Shown one piece after another: positions 1 through 7,835 of a stretch of 12,722 nt of DNA. Origin of the DNA: Betaproteobacteria bacterium TMED41 (GTDB lineage: Bacteria > Pseudomonadota > Gammaproteobacteria > Burkholderiales > Burkholderiaceae_A). The translations under genes and the position numbers were made by a program. The stretch lies in contig NHCU01000044.1 of the NCBI GenBank assembly GCA_002167365.1, forward strand, positions 53,333-66,054, in the 5' to 3' direction. The notes beneath the pieces were generated by a model. The model ran no database searches. It was not told the origin of the DNA and saw only the letters and a program-made list of their open reading frames with translations. Each line of letters begins with the position of its first letter. Positions within the stretch are counted from its first letter, which is position 1.

Positions 1-879
1 TTCACAGACGAAGTCGTCAATGGTGTTGTACCAAAAATAATGAGAAATTTTTGGGATGCTATTGAGTATTCTTTAATGGGAGGAAAAAGAATTCGTGGTC
101 TTTTGGTTATAGCGTCTGTTCAGGCAGCTAGTGGAAAAATCTTAGATAAACGAACACTTCAAACGGAAATCGAAAAAGATTTCTTTAATCTTGTTCTTGA
201 CGCAGCAGCGGCAATAGAGTCTATTCACGCTTTTTCCTTGGTTCATGATGATTTGCCTTGTATGGATGACGATGAATTAAGAAGAGGCCTTCCATCCTGT
301 CATGTTAAATTTGGCCAACCAATTGCTTTATTGGTTGGTGATGCGTTACAGACTATGAGTATGCAAATTTTAACCTCAAGTAAAGGATTTGAGTCAAGAA
401 GACTGAACTTGATTAAAAATCTTGCAACTGCAACCGGAGCCAATGGAATGGCTGGAGGTCAAGTTGTTGATATAAAAGTTGTTGGAAAAAAAATTAAACT
501 TGCTGATCTCGAGTTCATGCATAGTATGAAAACTGGAGCTCTTTTTGAGTCAGCGATTGAAATGGGTTTAATAATAGCTGACAAAAAAAACAGATTAGAG
601 GACTGTGAACTAAAAAATTTCGCTAGATTTCTCGGTTTAGCATTTCAAGTAGTTGATGATATCTTAGACAAAACAGGTAAAGAAGAAGTTTTAGGAAAAA
701 AAATTGGAAGAGATCACGATTTGCAAAAACCAAACTTTGTTGAATTAATGGGCATAACAAAAGCACAAAAATATGCTGATAAATTACTGTCAAACGCTTT
801 AAAGTCAATCGAAAAAGTAGATACAAGTGCTGATCCGCTGAGAACGCTTGCTGAAAAATTAACTTACCGTGAAAATTAA
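1..879 (+). CDS. ispA: Farnesyl diphosphate synthase (geranyltranstransferase), 5' end cut by window edge
   Basis: This enzyme condenses isopentenyl diphosphate with dimethylallyl and then geranyl diphosphate to make farnesyl diphosphate, the cytoplasmic precursor of undecaprenyl phosphate and quinone side chains. The reading frame is open back to base 1; the first ATG, at 40, is internal, because the 13 preceding codons fit the family and the hallmark GGKRIRGLL follows soon after. 292 residues are visible, so only roughly the first 10-15 are probably missing from a family of about 295-300. The first aspartate-rich motif, DDLPCMDDD, is at visible residues 83-91 and the second, DDILD, at 219-223; both bind Mg-diphosphate. 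MAGGQ and KTGALF motifs are also present. It ends 23 bases before dxs and is probably cotranscribed with it. In many proteobacteria xseB precedes ispA, so xseB may lie just left of the window (inference). A geranylgeranyl diphosphate synthase is less likely given the context. Confidence 0.93.
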   Translation, partial: FTDEVVNGVVPKIMRNFWDAIEYSLMGGKRIRGLLVIASVQAASGKILDKRTLQTEIEKDFFNLVLDAAAAIESIHAFSLVHDDLPCMDDDELRRGLPSCHVKFGQPIALLVGDALQTMSMQILTSSKGFESRRLNLIKNLATATGANGMAGGQVVDIKVVGKKIKLADLEFMHSMKTGALFESAIEMGLIIADKKNRLEDCELKNFARFLGLAFQVVDDILDKTGKEEVLGKKIGRDHDLQKPNFVELMGITKAQKYADKLLSNALKSIEKVDTSADPLRTLAEKLTYREN

Positions 880-902
880 AAAGAAAAAGGTCAGAATAGC
901 GT

Positions 903-2831
903 ATGAAATTACTTGATTCGATTCAATCACCGTCACAGTTAAAAAATTTTAATCGTCATGAACTTAAACAATTATCTTCTGAGTTAAGAGAGTTTATTTT
1001 AAATTCTGTATCCAAAACTGGTGGGCACTTGTCTTCAAATCTGGGAACCGTTGAACTAACAGTTGCATTACATTATGTTTTTAATACCCCTAAGGATAGG
1101 TTGGTTTGGGATGTCGGCCACCAAAGTTATCCACACAAAATTCTAACAGGAAGAAAAGAGTTGATGCCAACATTAAGAAAAGTAGATGGTCTTTCTGGTT
1201 TTCCCAGTAGAGAGGAGAGTGAATATGATGCATTTGGTACAGCCCATTCATCAACTTCTATTTCAGCCGTTCTTGGAATGGCTGTTGGTGCAAAAGTAAC
1301 TCGAGAAAATATTGGTGAAAATAGAAGACGTCATATTGCTGTAATAGGTGATGGTGCTATGAGTGCCGGTATGGCATTCGAGGCTCTTAATAATGCGGGA
1401 AATGGAAACAAGGACTTAGATTTACTTGTTATTTTGAATGATAATGAGATGTCTATCTCGCCTCCTGTGGGAGCATTAAGTAGTTACTTGGCTAGACTTT
1501 TAACAGGAAAAATTTACTCTAGAGCTCGAGAATTCAGTAAACAATTTTTAAGTGTAATGCCACCAGTTTTAGAAATGGCAAAAAAATTAGAGGGGGGTGC
1601 CAAAGGTCTCTTAACACCAAGTACTTTATTTGAAGAATTTGGTTTTAATTATTTTGGTCCTGTTAATGGACATGATCTTGATGCGATGATTCCAGCTCTT
1701 CAAAATCTTAGAGCCCTTAAGGGGCCACAGTTTTTACATGTAGTTACCAGAAAGGGCCAAGGCTACGGGAAAGCTGAAAAGGACCCAATTCTTTACCATG
1801 GTCCTGGTAGTTTTGACCCTAAGGTTGGGGTATTGCCCTCTAAAATACCAAAAAAAACAACATATTCAAAAGTATTTGGCGATTGGCTATGCGATGTAGC
1901 GAGTAAGGATTCAGAAGTTGTTGGAATAACTCCGGCAATGCGAGAGGGTTCAGGAATGTTGAAATTTGCAAATCTTTTTCCGGATAGATATTTTGATGTT
2001 GGAATAGCTGAACAACATGCTGTAACCTTTGCTGCTGGACTGGCCTGTGAGGGATTGAAACCTGTAGTTGCAATATACTCTACTTTCCTTCAGCGAGCTT
2101 ATGATCAATTGATTCACGACGTTGCTTTGCAAAAATTACATGTAGTTTTTGCTATTGACAGGGCTGGTTTGGTAGGTGCTGACGGTGCTACTCACGTAGG
2201 AGCCTATGACTTTAGCTATTTAAGATGTATTCCTAACATGATAGTTATGACGCCTAAAGATGAATTGGAGTGTAGTAGGATGCTTACAACTGCACTTGAA
2301 TGTGATGGTCCTGTCGCTGTAAGGTACCCCCGAGGTTCAGGGCCAGGAACGCCATTGGATGGTGATGCATTGAAACCAATAGAAGTAGGAAAAGCTGAAA
2401 AATGCATGGATTTTGTTCACGACAAAACTGGTTTGATTGCCGAAAAACAATCGAGAGTTGCACTTTTAGCATTTGGATCTATGGTCCAGCCATGTTTGGA
2501 GGTAGGTAAGTTGTTGAATGCAACTGTGGTTAACATGCGATTTGTAAAACCGATTGATTTAAACATGCTTAAGAGAGTTGCTGAAAACCACGGCATTTTA
2601 GTTACTGTCGAAGAACATGTAAAAATGGGGGGGGCAGGATCCGCCTGCATGGAAGCTTTATCCAATGTTAATTTTCCTGATGCTGATGCCCCTAAGTTTT
2701 TACACTTGGGCTTACCTGACAAAAATATTGATCACGGAGATTGCGACACTCTTTTAAAAAGAGAGGGATTGGACCCTTTTGGAATTAAGCAATCAGTTGA
2801 AAAATTTGTAAAGGAAATTACTAAAAATTAA
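903..2831 (+). CDS. dxs: 1-deoxy-D-xylulose-5-phosphate synthase
   Basis: DXS joins pyruvate and glyceraldehyde 3-phosphate, using thiamine diphosphate, to give DXP, the entry step of the MEP isoprenoid pathway and a precursor of thiamine and pyridoxal. The 642-residue product has full family length. The thiamine-diphosphate and metal site is visible as GDGAMSAGMAFEALNNAG (149-166) followed by NDN (179-181). YHGPG lies at 298-302. The transketolase pyrimidine-binding domain carries EQHAVTFAAG with catalytic Glu at 370, matching the E. coli position, then DRAGLVGADGATHVGAYD (419-436). The C-terminal transketolase domain contains EEH followed by GGAGSA. The ATG at 903 follows an AAGG element with a rather long spacer and lies 23 bases after ispA, so the two probably form an operon. 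Its TAA overlaps the yajQ stop on the other strand. A run of eight G (2627-2634) in the C-terminal domain is odd for this AT-rich DNA. Confidence 0.97.
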   Translation: MKLLDSIQSPSQLKNFNRHELKQLSSELREFILNSVSKTGGHLSSNLGTVELTVALHYVFNTPKDRLVWDVGHQSYPHKILTGRKELMPTLRKVDGLSGFPSREESEYDAFGTAHSSTSISAVLGMAVGAKVTRENIGENRRRHIAVIGDGAMSAGMAFEALNNAGNGNKDLDLLVILNDNEMSISPPVGALSSYLARLLTGKIYSRAREFSKQFLSVMPPVLEMAKKLEGGAKGLLTPSTLFEEFGFNYFGPVNGHDLDAMIPALQNLRALKGPQFLHVVTRKGQGYGKAEKDPILYHGPGSFDPKVGVLPSKIPKKTTYSKVFGDWLCDVASKDSEVVGITPAMREGSGMLKFANLFPDRYFDVGIAEQHAVTFAAGLACEGLKPVVAIYSTFLQRAYDQLIHDVALQKLHVVFAIDRAGLVGADGATHVGAYDFSYLRCIPNMIVMTPKDELECSRMLTTALECDGPVAVRYPRGSGPGTPLDGDALKPIEVGKAEKCMDFVHDKTGLIAEKQSRVALLAFGSMVQPCLEVGKLLNATVVNMRFVKPIDLNMLKRVAENHGILVTVEEHVKMGGAGSACMEALSNVNFPDADAPKFLHLGLPDKNIDHGDCDTLLKREGLDPFGIKQSVEKFVKEITKN

Positions 2832-3313
2832 TCTCTAAAATTATCAAATTTCAATGGTAGATTGTTAAATTCTTTCTTTAATAATGAAATTGCATTTTGC
2901 AAAACATCTCTTTTTGAACCTGAAACTCTGACTACATCACCTTGAATGGAACTTTGAACTTTTAACTTTGAAGTTTTTGTAGTTTTAACGATTTTTTTGG
3001 CGTCATCAATTTGAATACCATTCATGATTGAGATATTTTGTTTTACTTTGTCACCTGAAATCTTTGAAATTTCGCCTAAATGAAGTAATTTGGTATCAAT
3101 ATTTCTCTTTCCAAATTTGCTATATACGATTTCTTTGATTTGGGAAAGTTGAAAATCACTGTCCCCAATGCATACAATTACCTCATCAATAAAACTTATC
3201 TCGGCACTTGTTCCTTTGAAGTCGAATCTGTTTTTTACCTCCTTAGAGCACTGCTCCAAAGCATTTTTTAATTCGGTCATATCAGCTTTAATTGAAATAT
3301 CAAATGAAGGCAT
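2828..3313 (-). CDS. yajQ: YajQ-family nucleotide-binding protein (UPF0234)
   Basis: YajQ proteins are small cytoplasmic proteins of two ferredoxin-like lobes. Family members bind nucleotides or tRNA, and some Xanthomonas and Pseudomonas homologues have been reported as cyclic-di-GMP effectors; the role here is not known. The product is 161 residues, the family's usual length. It starts with the signature MPSFDI, has FDFKG at 30-34, SDFQ near 52-55, KLKVQSSIQGDVVRVSG in the C-terminal half, and ends in the typical NFRD. The ATG is preceded on the minus strand by AGGA about 11 bases upstream. It lies 45 bases downstream of argG in the same direction, so it may be the last gene of an argD-argF-argG-yajQ transcript. 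Its TAA overlaps the dxs TAA in the tetramer TTAA at 2828-2831. Confidence 0.93.
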   Translation of the reverse strand: MPSFDISIKADMTELKNALEQCSKEVKNRFDFKGTSAEISFIDEVIVCIGDSDFQLSQIKEIVYSKFGKRNIDTKLLHLGEISKISGDKVKQNISIMNGIQIDDAKKIVKTTKTSKLKVQSSIQGDVVRVSGSKRDVLQNAISLLKKEFNNLPLKFDNFRD

Positions 3314-3358
3314 TTTTAAATATATCCTTTCATGGCTTGGGTATTTTTTGAAAAAAAA

Positions 3359-4567
3359 TTAATTTCTTTTGGCTGTCCTTAATCTTAATGAATTTATTTT
3401 GATAAAACCCTCTGCATCTTTTTGATTATAAGCACCATCATCATCTTCAAAAGTAGATATTTTCCGGTTGTATAGGGAACTTGGGGAGAAACGTGACCTT
3501 ATGATTACATTTCCTTTATGAAGCCTCACTATAACTGATCCACTAACATATTCCTGAGAATAATCAATTAGCTTTTGAATAGCATGCCTCTCAGGCGACC
3601 ACCAGTAGCCATTGTAAATTAACCTTGCATATCTCGGCATAAGATCGTCTTTTAAATGAGCAACCTCTTTGTCCAGCGTAATTGATTCGATGGCTCTGTG
3701 AGCTTTTAATAAGATAGTCCCCCCGGGTGTTTCATAACATCCCCGAGATTTCATTCCTATATATCTGTTTTCAACAAGGTCCAATCTTCCGATTCCGTGC
3801 CTGCCCCCAATCTTATTCAATAGCGATAACAATTCATGAGGCTTAAATTTTGTATCATTAATTGAGATAGGATCTCCATGTTTGAAGGTAATTTTAATAT
3901 CTTCAGGCTTTGCCGGTGTCTTTTCAATTGGATTAGTTATTCTCCATAAACCCTTCTCAGGAGGTGGAGAGGACATATTTTCTAATTCACCTCCTTCATA
4001 TGAGATGTGGAGCAAATTGGCATCCATGGAAAATGGAGTATCACCTTTTCTCTTTTTAAAATCGACAGGGATTTTGTGTTTATCAGCATAAGTTATTAAC
4101 TTTTCTCTTGATGTTAGATCCCACTCTCGCCATGGAGCTACAACTTTTATGTTTGGAAAAAGGCTATACGCACCAATTTCAAACCTAACTTGGTCATTGC
4201 CCTTGCCAGTCGCACCGTGAGATATAACGTTGGTTTTTTCTTTTTTTGCTATTTCGACCAAGTGTTTTGCAATCAGTGGCCTTGCAATAGAGGTACCTAG
4301 AAGATATTCACCCTCATAAACCGTGTTTCCTCGAAACATAGGGAATACAAAATCCCTAACAAATTCCTCTTGTAAATCCTTAATGTAAATTTTTTTTACC
4401 CCAAGCTGGAGGGCTTTTTCTTTTGCTGGATTTAACTCCTCACCTTGACCAATATCGGCAGTAAAGGTCACGACCTCGTAACCATGGTGATCCTGAAGCC
4501 ATTTTAAAATTACAGATGTATCAAGTCCCCCAGAATAAGCTAATACAACTTTCTTTTTTTTCTTCAT
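3359..4567 (-). CDS. argG: Argininosuccinate synthase
   Basis: ArgG couples citrulline to aspartate with ATP, giving argininosuccinate, the penultimate step of arginine synthesis. The 402-residue product matches the roughly 400-residue form of the family rather than the longer E. coli type. The N-type ATP pyrophosphatase P-loop AYSGGLDTS is at residues 10-18. SHGATGKGNDQVRFE is at 116-130, and GIGRLDLVENRYIGMKSRG and ETPGGTILLKAHRA follow in the C-terminal synthetase domain. I place the start at the ATG at 4567: the frame is open to 4642, but the extra 25 residues lie inside argF and resemble nothing in the family. The start overlaps the argF stop as ATGA (4567-4564), pointing to translational coupling. 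The upstream GGGCGAAAAGAA gives only a weak Shine-Dalgarno. Codons 2-6 are an unbroken lysine run encoded by an A-rich tract. Confidence 0.96.
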   Translation of the reverse strand: MKKKKKVVLAYSGGLDTSVILKWLQDHHGYEVVTFTADIGQGEELNPAKEKALQLGVKKIYIKDLQEEFVRDFVFPMFRGNTVYEGEYLLGTSIARPLIAKHLVEIAKKEKTNVISHGATGKGNDQVRFEIGAYSLFPNIKVVAPWREWDLTSREKLITYADKHKIPVDFKKRKGDTPFSMDANLLHISYEGGELENMSSPPPEKGLWRITNPIEKTPAKPEDIKITFKHGDPISINDTKFKPHELLSLLNKIGGRHGIGRLDLVENRYIGMKSRGCYETPGGTILLKAHRAIESITLDKEVAHLKDDLMPRYARLIYNGYWWSPERHAIQKLIDYSQEYVSGSVIVRLHKGNVIIRSRFSPSSLYNRKISTFEDDDGAYNQKDAEGFIKINSLRLRTAKRN

Positions 4568-5463
4568 AAATTCTTTTCGCCCAGTAATAAAAATTCCATA
4601 AGTGCTTTTTGTGTGTGAAGACGATTTTCTGCTTCGTCCCAAACTACTGACTGAGTGCCGTCGATAACTTCACTCTCAACTTCTTCTCCCCTGTGGGCAG
4701 GTAAACAATGCATGAAAAGGGCATCATTGGAAGCTAATGACATTTTCTTTTGGGTCACTTTCCAGTCTTGGAAAGCATCTAATCTTTGTTCATTTTCCTG
4801 CTCGTATCCCATACTTGTCCAAACATCTGTTGTTATAAGGTGTGCATTAGCACATGCTTCGGAAGGGTCTTCAAAATAATTAACATTTTCGTTCAATTTG
4901 TGGTCAGCAAAATATTTGGGCGGACAAGAAATACACAAGTTGAAGTTTAGTAACTCGGCTGCTTCCATCCAAACATTACATACATTATTGACGTCACCTA
5001 TCCAAGCTATTTTTTTCCCCTCAATTGAATTTCTGTATTCTGTAAATGTAAAAATATCTGCAAGAATTTGGCAAGGATGATATTGGTTAGTGAGTCCATT
5101 TATAATTGGCACTTTCGAGTTATCAGCGAATTTTTTTATGTTTTCTTGCTCGAAAGTTCTAATCATAACCAAATCACACATACGGGAAATAACTTTGGCA
5201 GAATCCTCTATTGTTTCTCCTCTTCCAAGCTGAGTATCACGGGTATTTAAATAAATTGCTGAACCTCCCATTTGTCTCATTCCTGACTCAAATGATAAAC
5301 GAGTTCTAGTTGATTGCTTTTCAAAAATCATTACTAAAATTTGGTCCCTTAACGAAAAGATTTTTTTTTGGATTTTGAAATCGTGTTTAATTTGTTCTGT
5401 TCTTTTAAACAGGTAAAGTAACTCTGTTTTATTAAGATCAGATAATTTTAAAAAATGTCGCAT
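4564..5463 (-). CDS. argF: Ornithine carbamoyltransferase
   Basis: ArgF transfers the carbamoyl group of carbamoyl phosphate to ornithine, forming citrulline, in the cytoplasm. The product is 299 residues, close to the usual 300-310. The carbamoyl-phosphate binding motif STRTR is at 51-55, HPCQ at 129-132, the ornithine-loop DVWTSMG at 213-219 and the catalytic HCLPAHRGEEV at 252-262. The SMG and HCLP motifs separate it from aspartate carbamoyltransferase. It starts at the ATG at 5463, 16 bases after the argD stop, and overlaps argG by four bases. The gene order argD-argF-argG supports a single arginine operon; argH, carAB and the early acetylation genes are not in the window. Confidence 0.96.
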   Translation of the reverse strand: MRHFLKLSDLNKTELLYLFKRTEQIKHDFKIQKKIFSLRDQILVMIFEKQSTRTRLSFESGMRQMGGSAIYLNTRDTQLGRGETIEDSAKVISRMCDLVMIRTFEQENIKKFADNSKVPIINGLTNQYHPCQILADIFTFTEYRNSIEGKKIAWIGDVNNVCNVWMEAAELLNFNLCISCPPKYFADHKLNENVNYFEDPSEACANAHLITTDVWTSMGYEQENEQRLDAFQDWKVTQKKMSLASNDALFMHCLPAHRGEEVESEVIDGTQSVVWDEAENRLHTQKALMEFLLLGEKNL

Positions 5464-5479
5464 GTAATTATTTAATAGA

Positions 5480-6670
5480 TTAGTTGTTTACCAAAAATTT
5501 TTTTATCAAAATTACTAGCTTATCAGTCAATACTTCTACTTCATCTTTAGAGATTATTAGAGGGGGAAGAAGTCGTATAACATTTGATTCTGTGACATTA
5601 ATTAATAAGCCGTCCTCAATTGCGTCTCTAGCTAAGTTTTTACATGGTTTTATTAGTTCTATGCCTATCATAAGCCCACGCCCACGAATTTCAACTATTC
5701 CTTCAATATCGCTTAGTGAATTATTAAGGTTATCGAGAATCTGTTTTCCACGAATTTTTGCATTTTCTAACAGATTTTCCTTTTCAATAATTTCTAAAGT
5801 TTCAATTCCTGCTCTCATTGCTAATGGATTTCCGCCAAATGTAGTTCCATGACTTCCAGGTTCAAGCAAGTTGCCAGCTAATTCACTTGTCATAACTGCC
5901 CCAATCGGTATTCCTGATCCTAGCCCTTTTGCAAGTGGCACTACATCAGGAAGTATATTTTCCCATTGATATGAAAACCACTTACCAGTTCGTCCTATTC
6001 CACATTGAACTTCGTCTAACATTAACAACCAATTATTTTTTGTACATATTTCTCTAATTTTAGTCAGAAATTTTTCTTGGGGTATGTTTATACCGCCTTC
6101 CCCCTGAATGGTCTCTAAAAAAAGTGCACTTATATCTCGATTTGCTCTCGAAATTTGGTCGATAGAGTCAATACTATTTAATGGAATGCGAATAAAACCC
6201 TCCAATAATGGTTCAAATCCTCTCTGTATTATTGGGTTCGCAGAAGCTGAAATTGTTGCAATTGATCTGCCATGAAACGATTTTTCAAAAACGATGATTT
6301 TGGGTTTTGCATACCCAAGTTTTTTGCCGTGTCTTCGGGCAATTTTAATAGCCGCCTCGTTAGCTTCAAGTCCAGAGTTACAAAAGAAAACTAAATCCAA
6401 TGCGGAGAGCTTGGAAAGTTTATGAGCTAATTTTTCTTGCAAGGGAATTCCATACAAATTAGAAGTATGAATTAATTTTGTAATTTGCTCGGATAAGGCC
6501 ATAGTAAATCTGGGATGACAATGTCCAAGAGTATTAACTGCAATTCCGGACAAAGCATCCAAATATTTTTTACCTTTCTCATCGTATAACCAACAACCCT
6601 CACCTCGCACCATAGAAACACCGAACCTTGAATAGGTTTTCATAATCGCAGAAGTTTTTAGAGTGCTCAT
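5480..6670 (-). CDS. argD: Acetylornithine aminotransferase (class III, PLP-dependent)
   Basis: ArgD converts N-acetylglutamate 5-semialdehyde to N-acetylornithine using glutamate and pyridoxal phosphate, and related enzymes also act in lysine synthesis. The 396-residue product has the expected length. Visible class III features are NSGLEANEAAIKIAR (98-112), the FHGR motif (132-135), the cofactor-binding LDEVQCGIGRTG (218-229) with Asp219, the PLP lysine at K248 in PLAKGLGSG, and HGTTFGGNPLA (274-284). The ATG at 6670 is the only sensible start; its Shine-Dalgarno is weak. It appears to be the first gene of the argD-argF-argG operon, and its promoter should lie in the 96-base divergent spacer shared with the DUF3579 gene. 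I saw no convincing ArgR operator there. A GABA or succinylornithine aminotransferase is possible from sequence alone, but the flanking arg genes favour ArgD. Confidence 0.94.
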   Translation of the reverse strand: MSTLKTSAIMKTYSRFGVSMVRGEGCWLYDEKGKKYLDALSGIAVNTLGHCHPRFTMALSEQITKLIHTSNLYGIPLQEKLAHKLSKLSALDLVFFCNSGLEANEAAIKIARRHGKKLGYAKPKIIVFEKSFHGRSIATISASANPIIQRGFEPLLEGFIRIPLNSIDSIDQISRANRDISALFLETIQGEGGINIPQEKFLTKIREICTKNNWLLMLDEVQCGIGRTGKWFSYQWENILPDVVPLAKGLGSGIPIGAVMTSELAGNLLEPGSHGTTFGGNPLAMRAGIETLEIIEKENLLENAKIRGKQILDNLNNSLSDIEGIVEIRGRGLMIGIELIKPCKNLARDAIEDGLLINVTESNVIRLLPPLIISKDEVEVLTDKLVILIKKFLVNN

Positions 6671-6766
6671 TTTTGCTTTATATTAGTTAGTGAGTGAAAT
6701 AAAAAAAAGCTAGTTTATAAATTTTTAATTTATTTTAATGATTGCTGGTTTAAAATAAATATTTTA
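6671..6766. promoter_or_regulatory. Divergent promoter spacer between argD and the DUF3579 gene
   Basis: These 96 bases separate two genes read outward, so both promoters should lie here. The DNA is very AT-rich, with a run of eight A near 6701-6708 and TTTATAAATTTTTAATTTA-like sequence. I could not pick out a paired -35/-10 or an arginine-repressor operator with confidence. Confidence 0.4.
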
Positions 6767-7141
6767 GTGAATTTAATTAATCTTTTGAAAAATTATCCCG
6801 ATCAATTTTATATTTTTGGCAAGACAGTCGGTGGGAAAAAGTTTAGACCAAGCGATTGGGCCGAGAGATTCTGTGGTGTTTTATCGTCATATAGGCCAGA
6901 AAACGCAAGCAACAGTAATTTAAATTTAAGAAGTTTAAGTTATTCCCCGTATGCTCATCCTCAAAACCTCAATGGTGAAAAAGTTGTATTCATAAGTAGA
7001 GAAATCGAAAAAATCGAACCTTTAGCGTGGAAATTTATCATCTCATTCATTAATGATAACAAACTTACTTTTGCAGAGAAAGAATTTAAAGTTGAAATCA
7101 CTGATTCAAAAGATCTGAAAGTAAATATCCGCAGGGTTTAA
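6767..7141 (+). CDS. DUF3579 domain protein, divergent from argD
   Basis: The 124-residue product carries the landmarks of DUF3579, a small uncharacterised family found mainly in betaproteobacteria: QFYIFGKTVGGKKFRPSDWAER begins at residue 13, with FRPSDWAER at 26-34, then CGVLSSY, YSPYAHP at 59-65 and LAWKFIISF near 87-95. No signal peptide or membrane segment is visible, so it is probably cytoplasmic. The first usable start is GTG at 6767, with poor ribosome-binding sequence; a TTG at 6785 is an alternative. From family knowledge, this gene commonly sits beside argD in betaproteobacteria, which hints at a link with arginine or nitrogen metabolism, but no function is established that I know of. 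It converges on adk, with 43 bases between the stops and no clear terminator hairpin. Confidence 0.85.
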   Translation: MNLINLLKNYPDQFYIFGKTVGGKKFRPSDWAERFCGVLSSYRPENASNSNLNLRSLSYSPYAHPQNLNGEKVVFISREIEKIEPLAWKFIISFINDNKLTFAEKEFKVEITDSKDLKVNIRRV

Positions 7142-7184
7142 ATATTTTTGATAGCAACAGGAAAAATTCATAAAAAATTTATCT

Positions 7185-7835
7185 TCAGTTCAACGAATTG
7201 AAAATATTATTTTCAATTTCCTCAATAGTTCCTTGACCAGATACAGAAACAAACTTTGGAGCCTCTTCGTCCTCTTGCCACCAAGATTTATAAAATCTGA
7301 TCAAGGGTTTAGTTTGATTGTGATATACCTCTAGCCTTTTTTTTACTGTTTCCTCGTTGTCATCTTCCCTTTGAACTAAAACCTCTCCTGAAACATCGTC
7401 AATGTTTGGCCTTTGGGGTGGTTTGTTTGAAATATGGTAAACACGGCCACTGCCTGGGTGAACTCTTCTTCCGGAGATTCTACTTATAATTTCACTATCT
7501 TTAACGTTAATCTCCACAACCGCATTTAAAATAACTTTTGCTTCTCTCAATGCCATTGCTTGAGGTATCGTTCTCGGGAAACCGTCAAATAAGTATCCAT
7601 TAATGCAATCCGATTTACAAACTCTATTGAGTACAAGTTTAATGATAAGTTGATCATCAACTAATTTGCCCGAATCCATTATTTTTTTTGCAGATTTTCC
7701 CAATTCGGATGAACTTTTGATTTCGGACCTAAGCATATCACCAGTAGAAATTTGAGGGATCTTAAATTTGTTACAAATTGTTTCAGCTTGCGTGCCTTTT
7801 CCAGCACCTGGTGGGCCGAGTAAAATCATTCGCAT
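7185..7835 (-). CDS. adk: Adenylate kinase
   Basis: Adk interconverts ATP plus AMP with two ADP in the cytoplasm. The 216-residue product is the long type with a full LID domain. The P-loop GPPGAGKGT is at 7-15, the AMP-binding STGDMLR at 30-36, DGFPRT at 84-89, and the LID spans about 122-160, beginning GRRVHPGSGRVYH. No zinc-binding cysteine set is present in the LID, as in most Gram-negative enzymes. REDDNEETVKKRL (156-168) supplies the conserved arginines. The ATG at 7835 abuts the kdsB stop directly (TAAATG) and is served by AGGGGA lying inside the end of kdsB, so translation is probably coupled. The kdsB-adk pairing is typical of betaproteobacteria. Confidence 0.97.
   Translation of the reverse strand: MRMILLGPPGAGKGTQAETICNKFKIPQISTGDMLRSEIKSSSELGKSAKKIMDSGKLVDDQLIIKLVLNRVCKSDCINGYLFDGFPRTIPQAMALREAKVILNAVVEINVKDSEIISRISGRRVHPGSGRVYHISNKPPQRPNIDDVSGEVLVQREDDNEETVKKRLEVYHNQTKPLIRFYKSWWQEDEEAPKFVSVSGQGTIEEIENNIFNSLN

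Noticed and set aside
1127..1135. TTATCCACA DnaA box in dxs
   Set aside because: It encodes part of the conserved SYPHK segment of DXS, has no clustered partners, and shows that such 9-mers occur by chance here.
2417..2722. 101-codon open frame on the minus strand inside dxs
   Set aside because: It is antisense to conserved dxs sequence, has no recognisable protein features, and is explained as a shadow of dxs codons.
3314..3358. Possible terminator between argG and yajQ
   Set aside because: The T6/A8 symmetry near 3343-3358 has no GC stem and is better explained by base composition.
4568..4642. 25-residue N-terminal extension of argG
   Set aside because: It lies within argF coding sequence, is not family-like, and the internal ATG gives the standard start just before the P-loop.
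5484..5852. 122-codon open frame on the plus strand inside argD
   Set aside because: Low-complexity Ser/Ile-rich translation antisense to conserved argD sequence; no independent support.
7142..7184. Possible bidirectional terminator between the DUF3579 gene and adk
   Set aside because: Only a weak all-AT symmetry (ATAAAAAATTTAT) is present, without a GC-containing stem.
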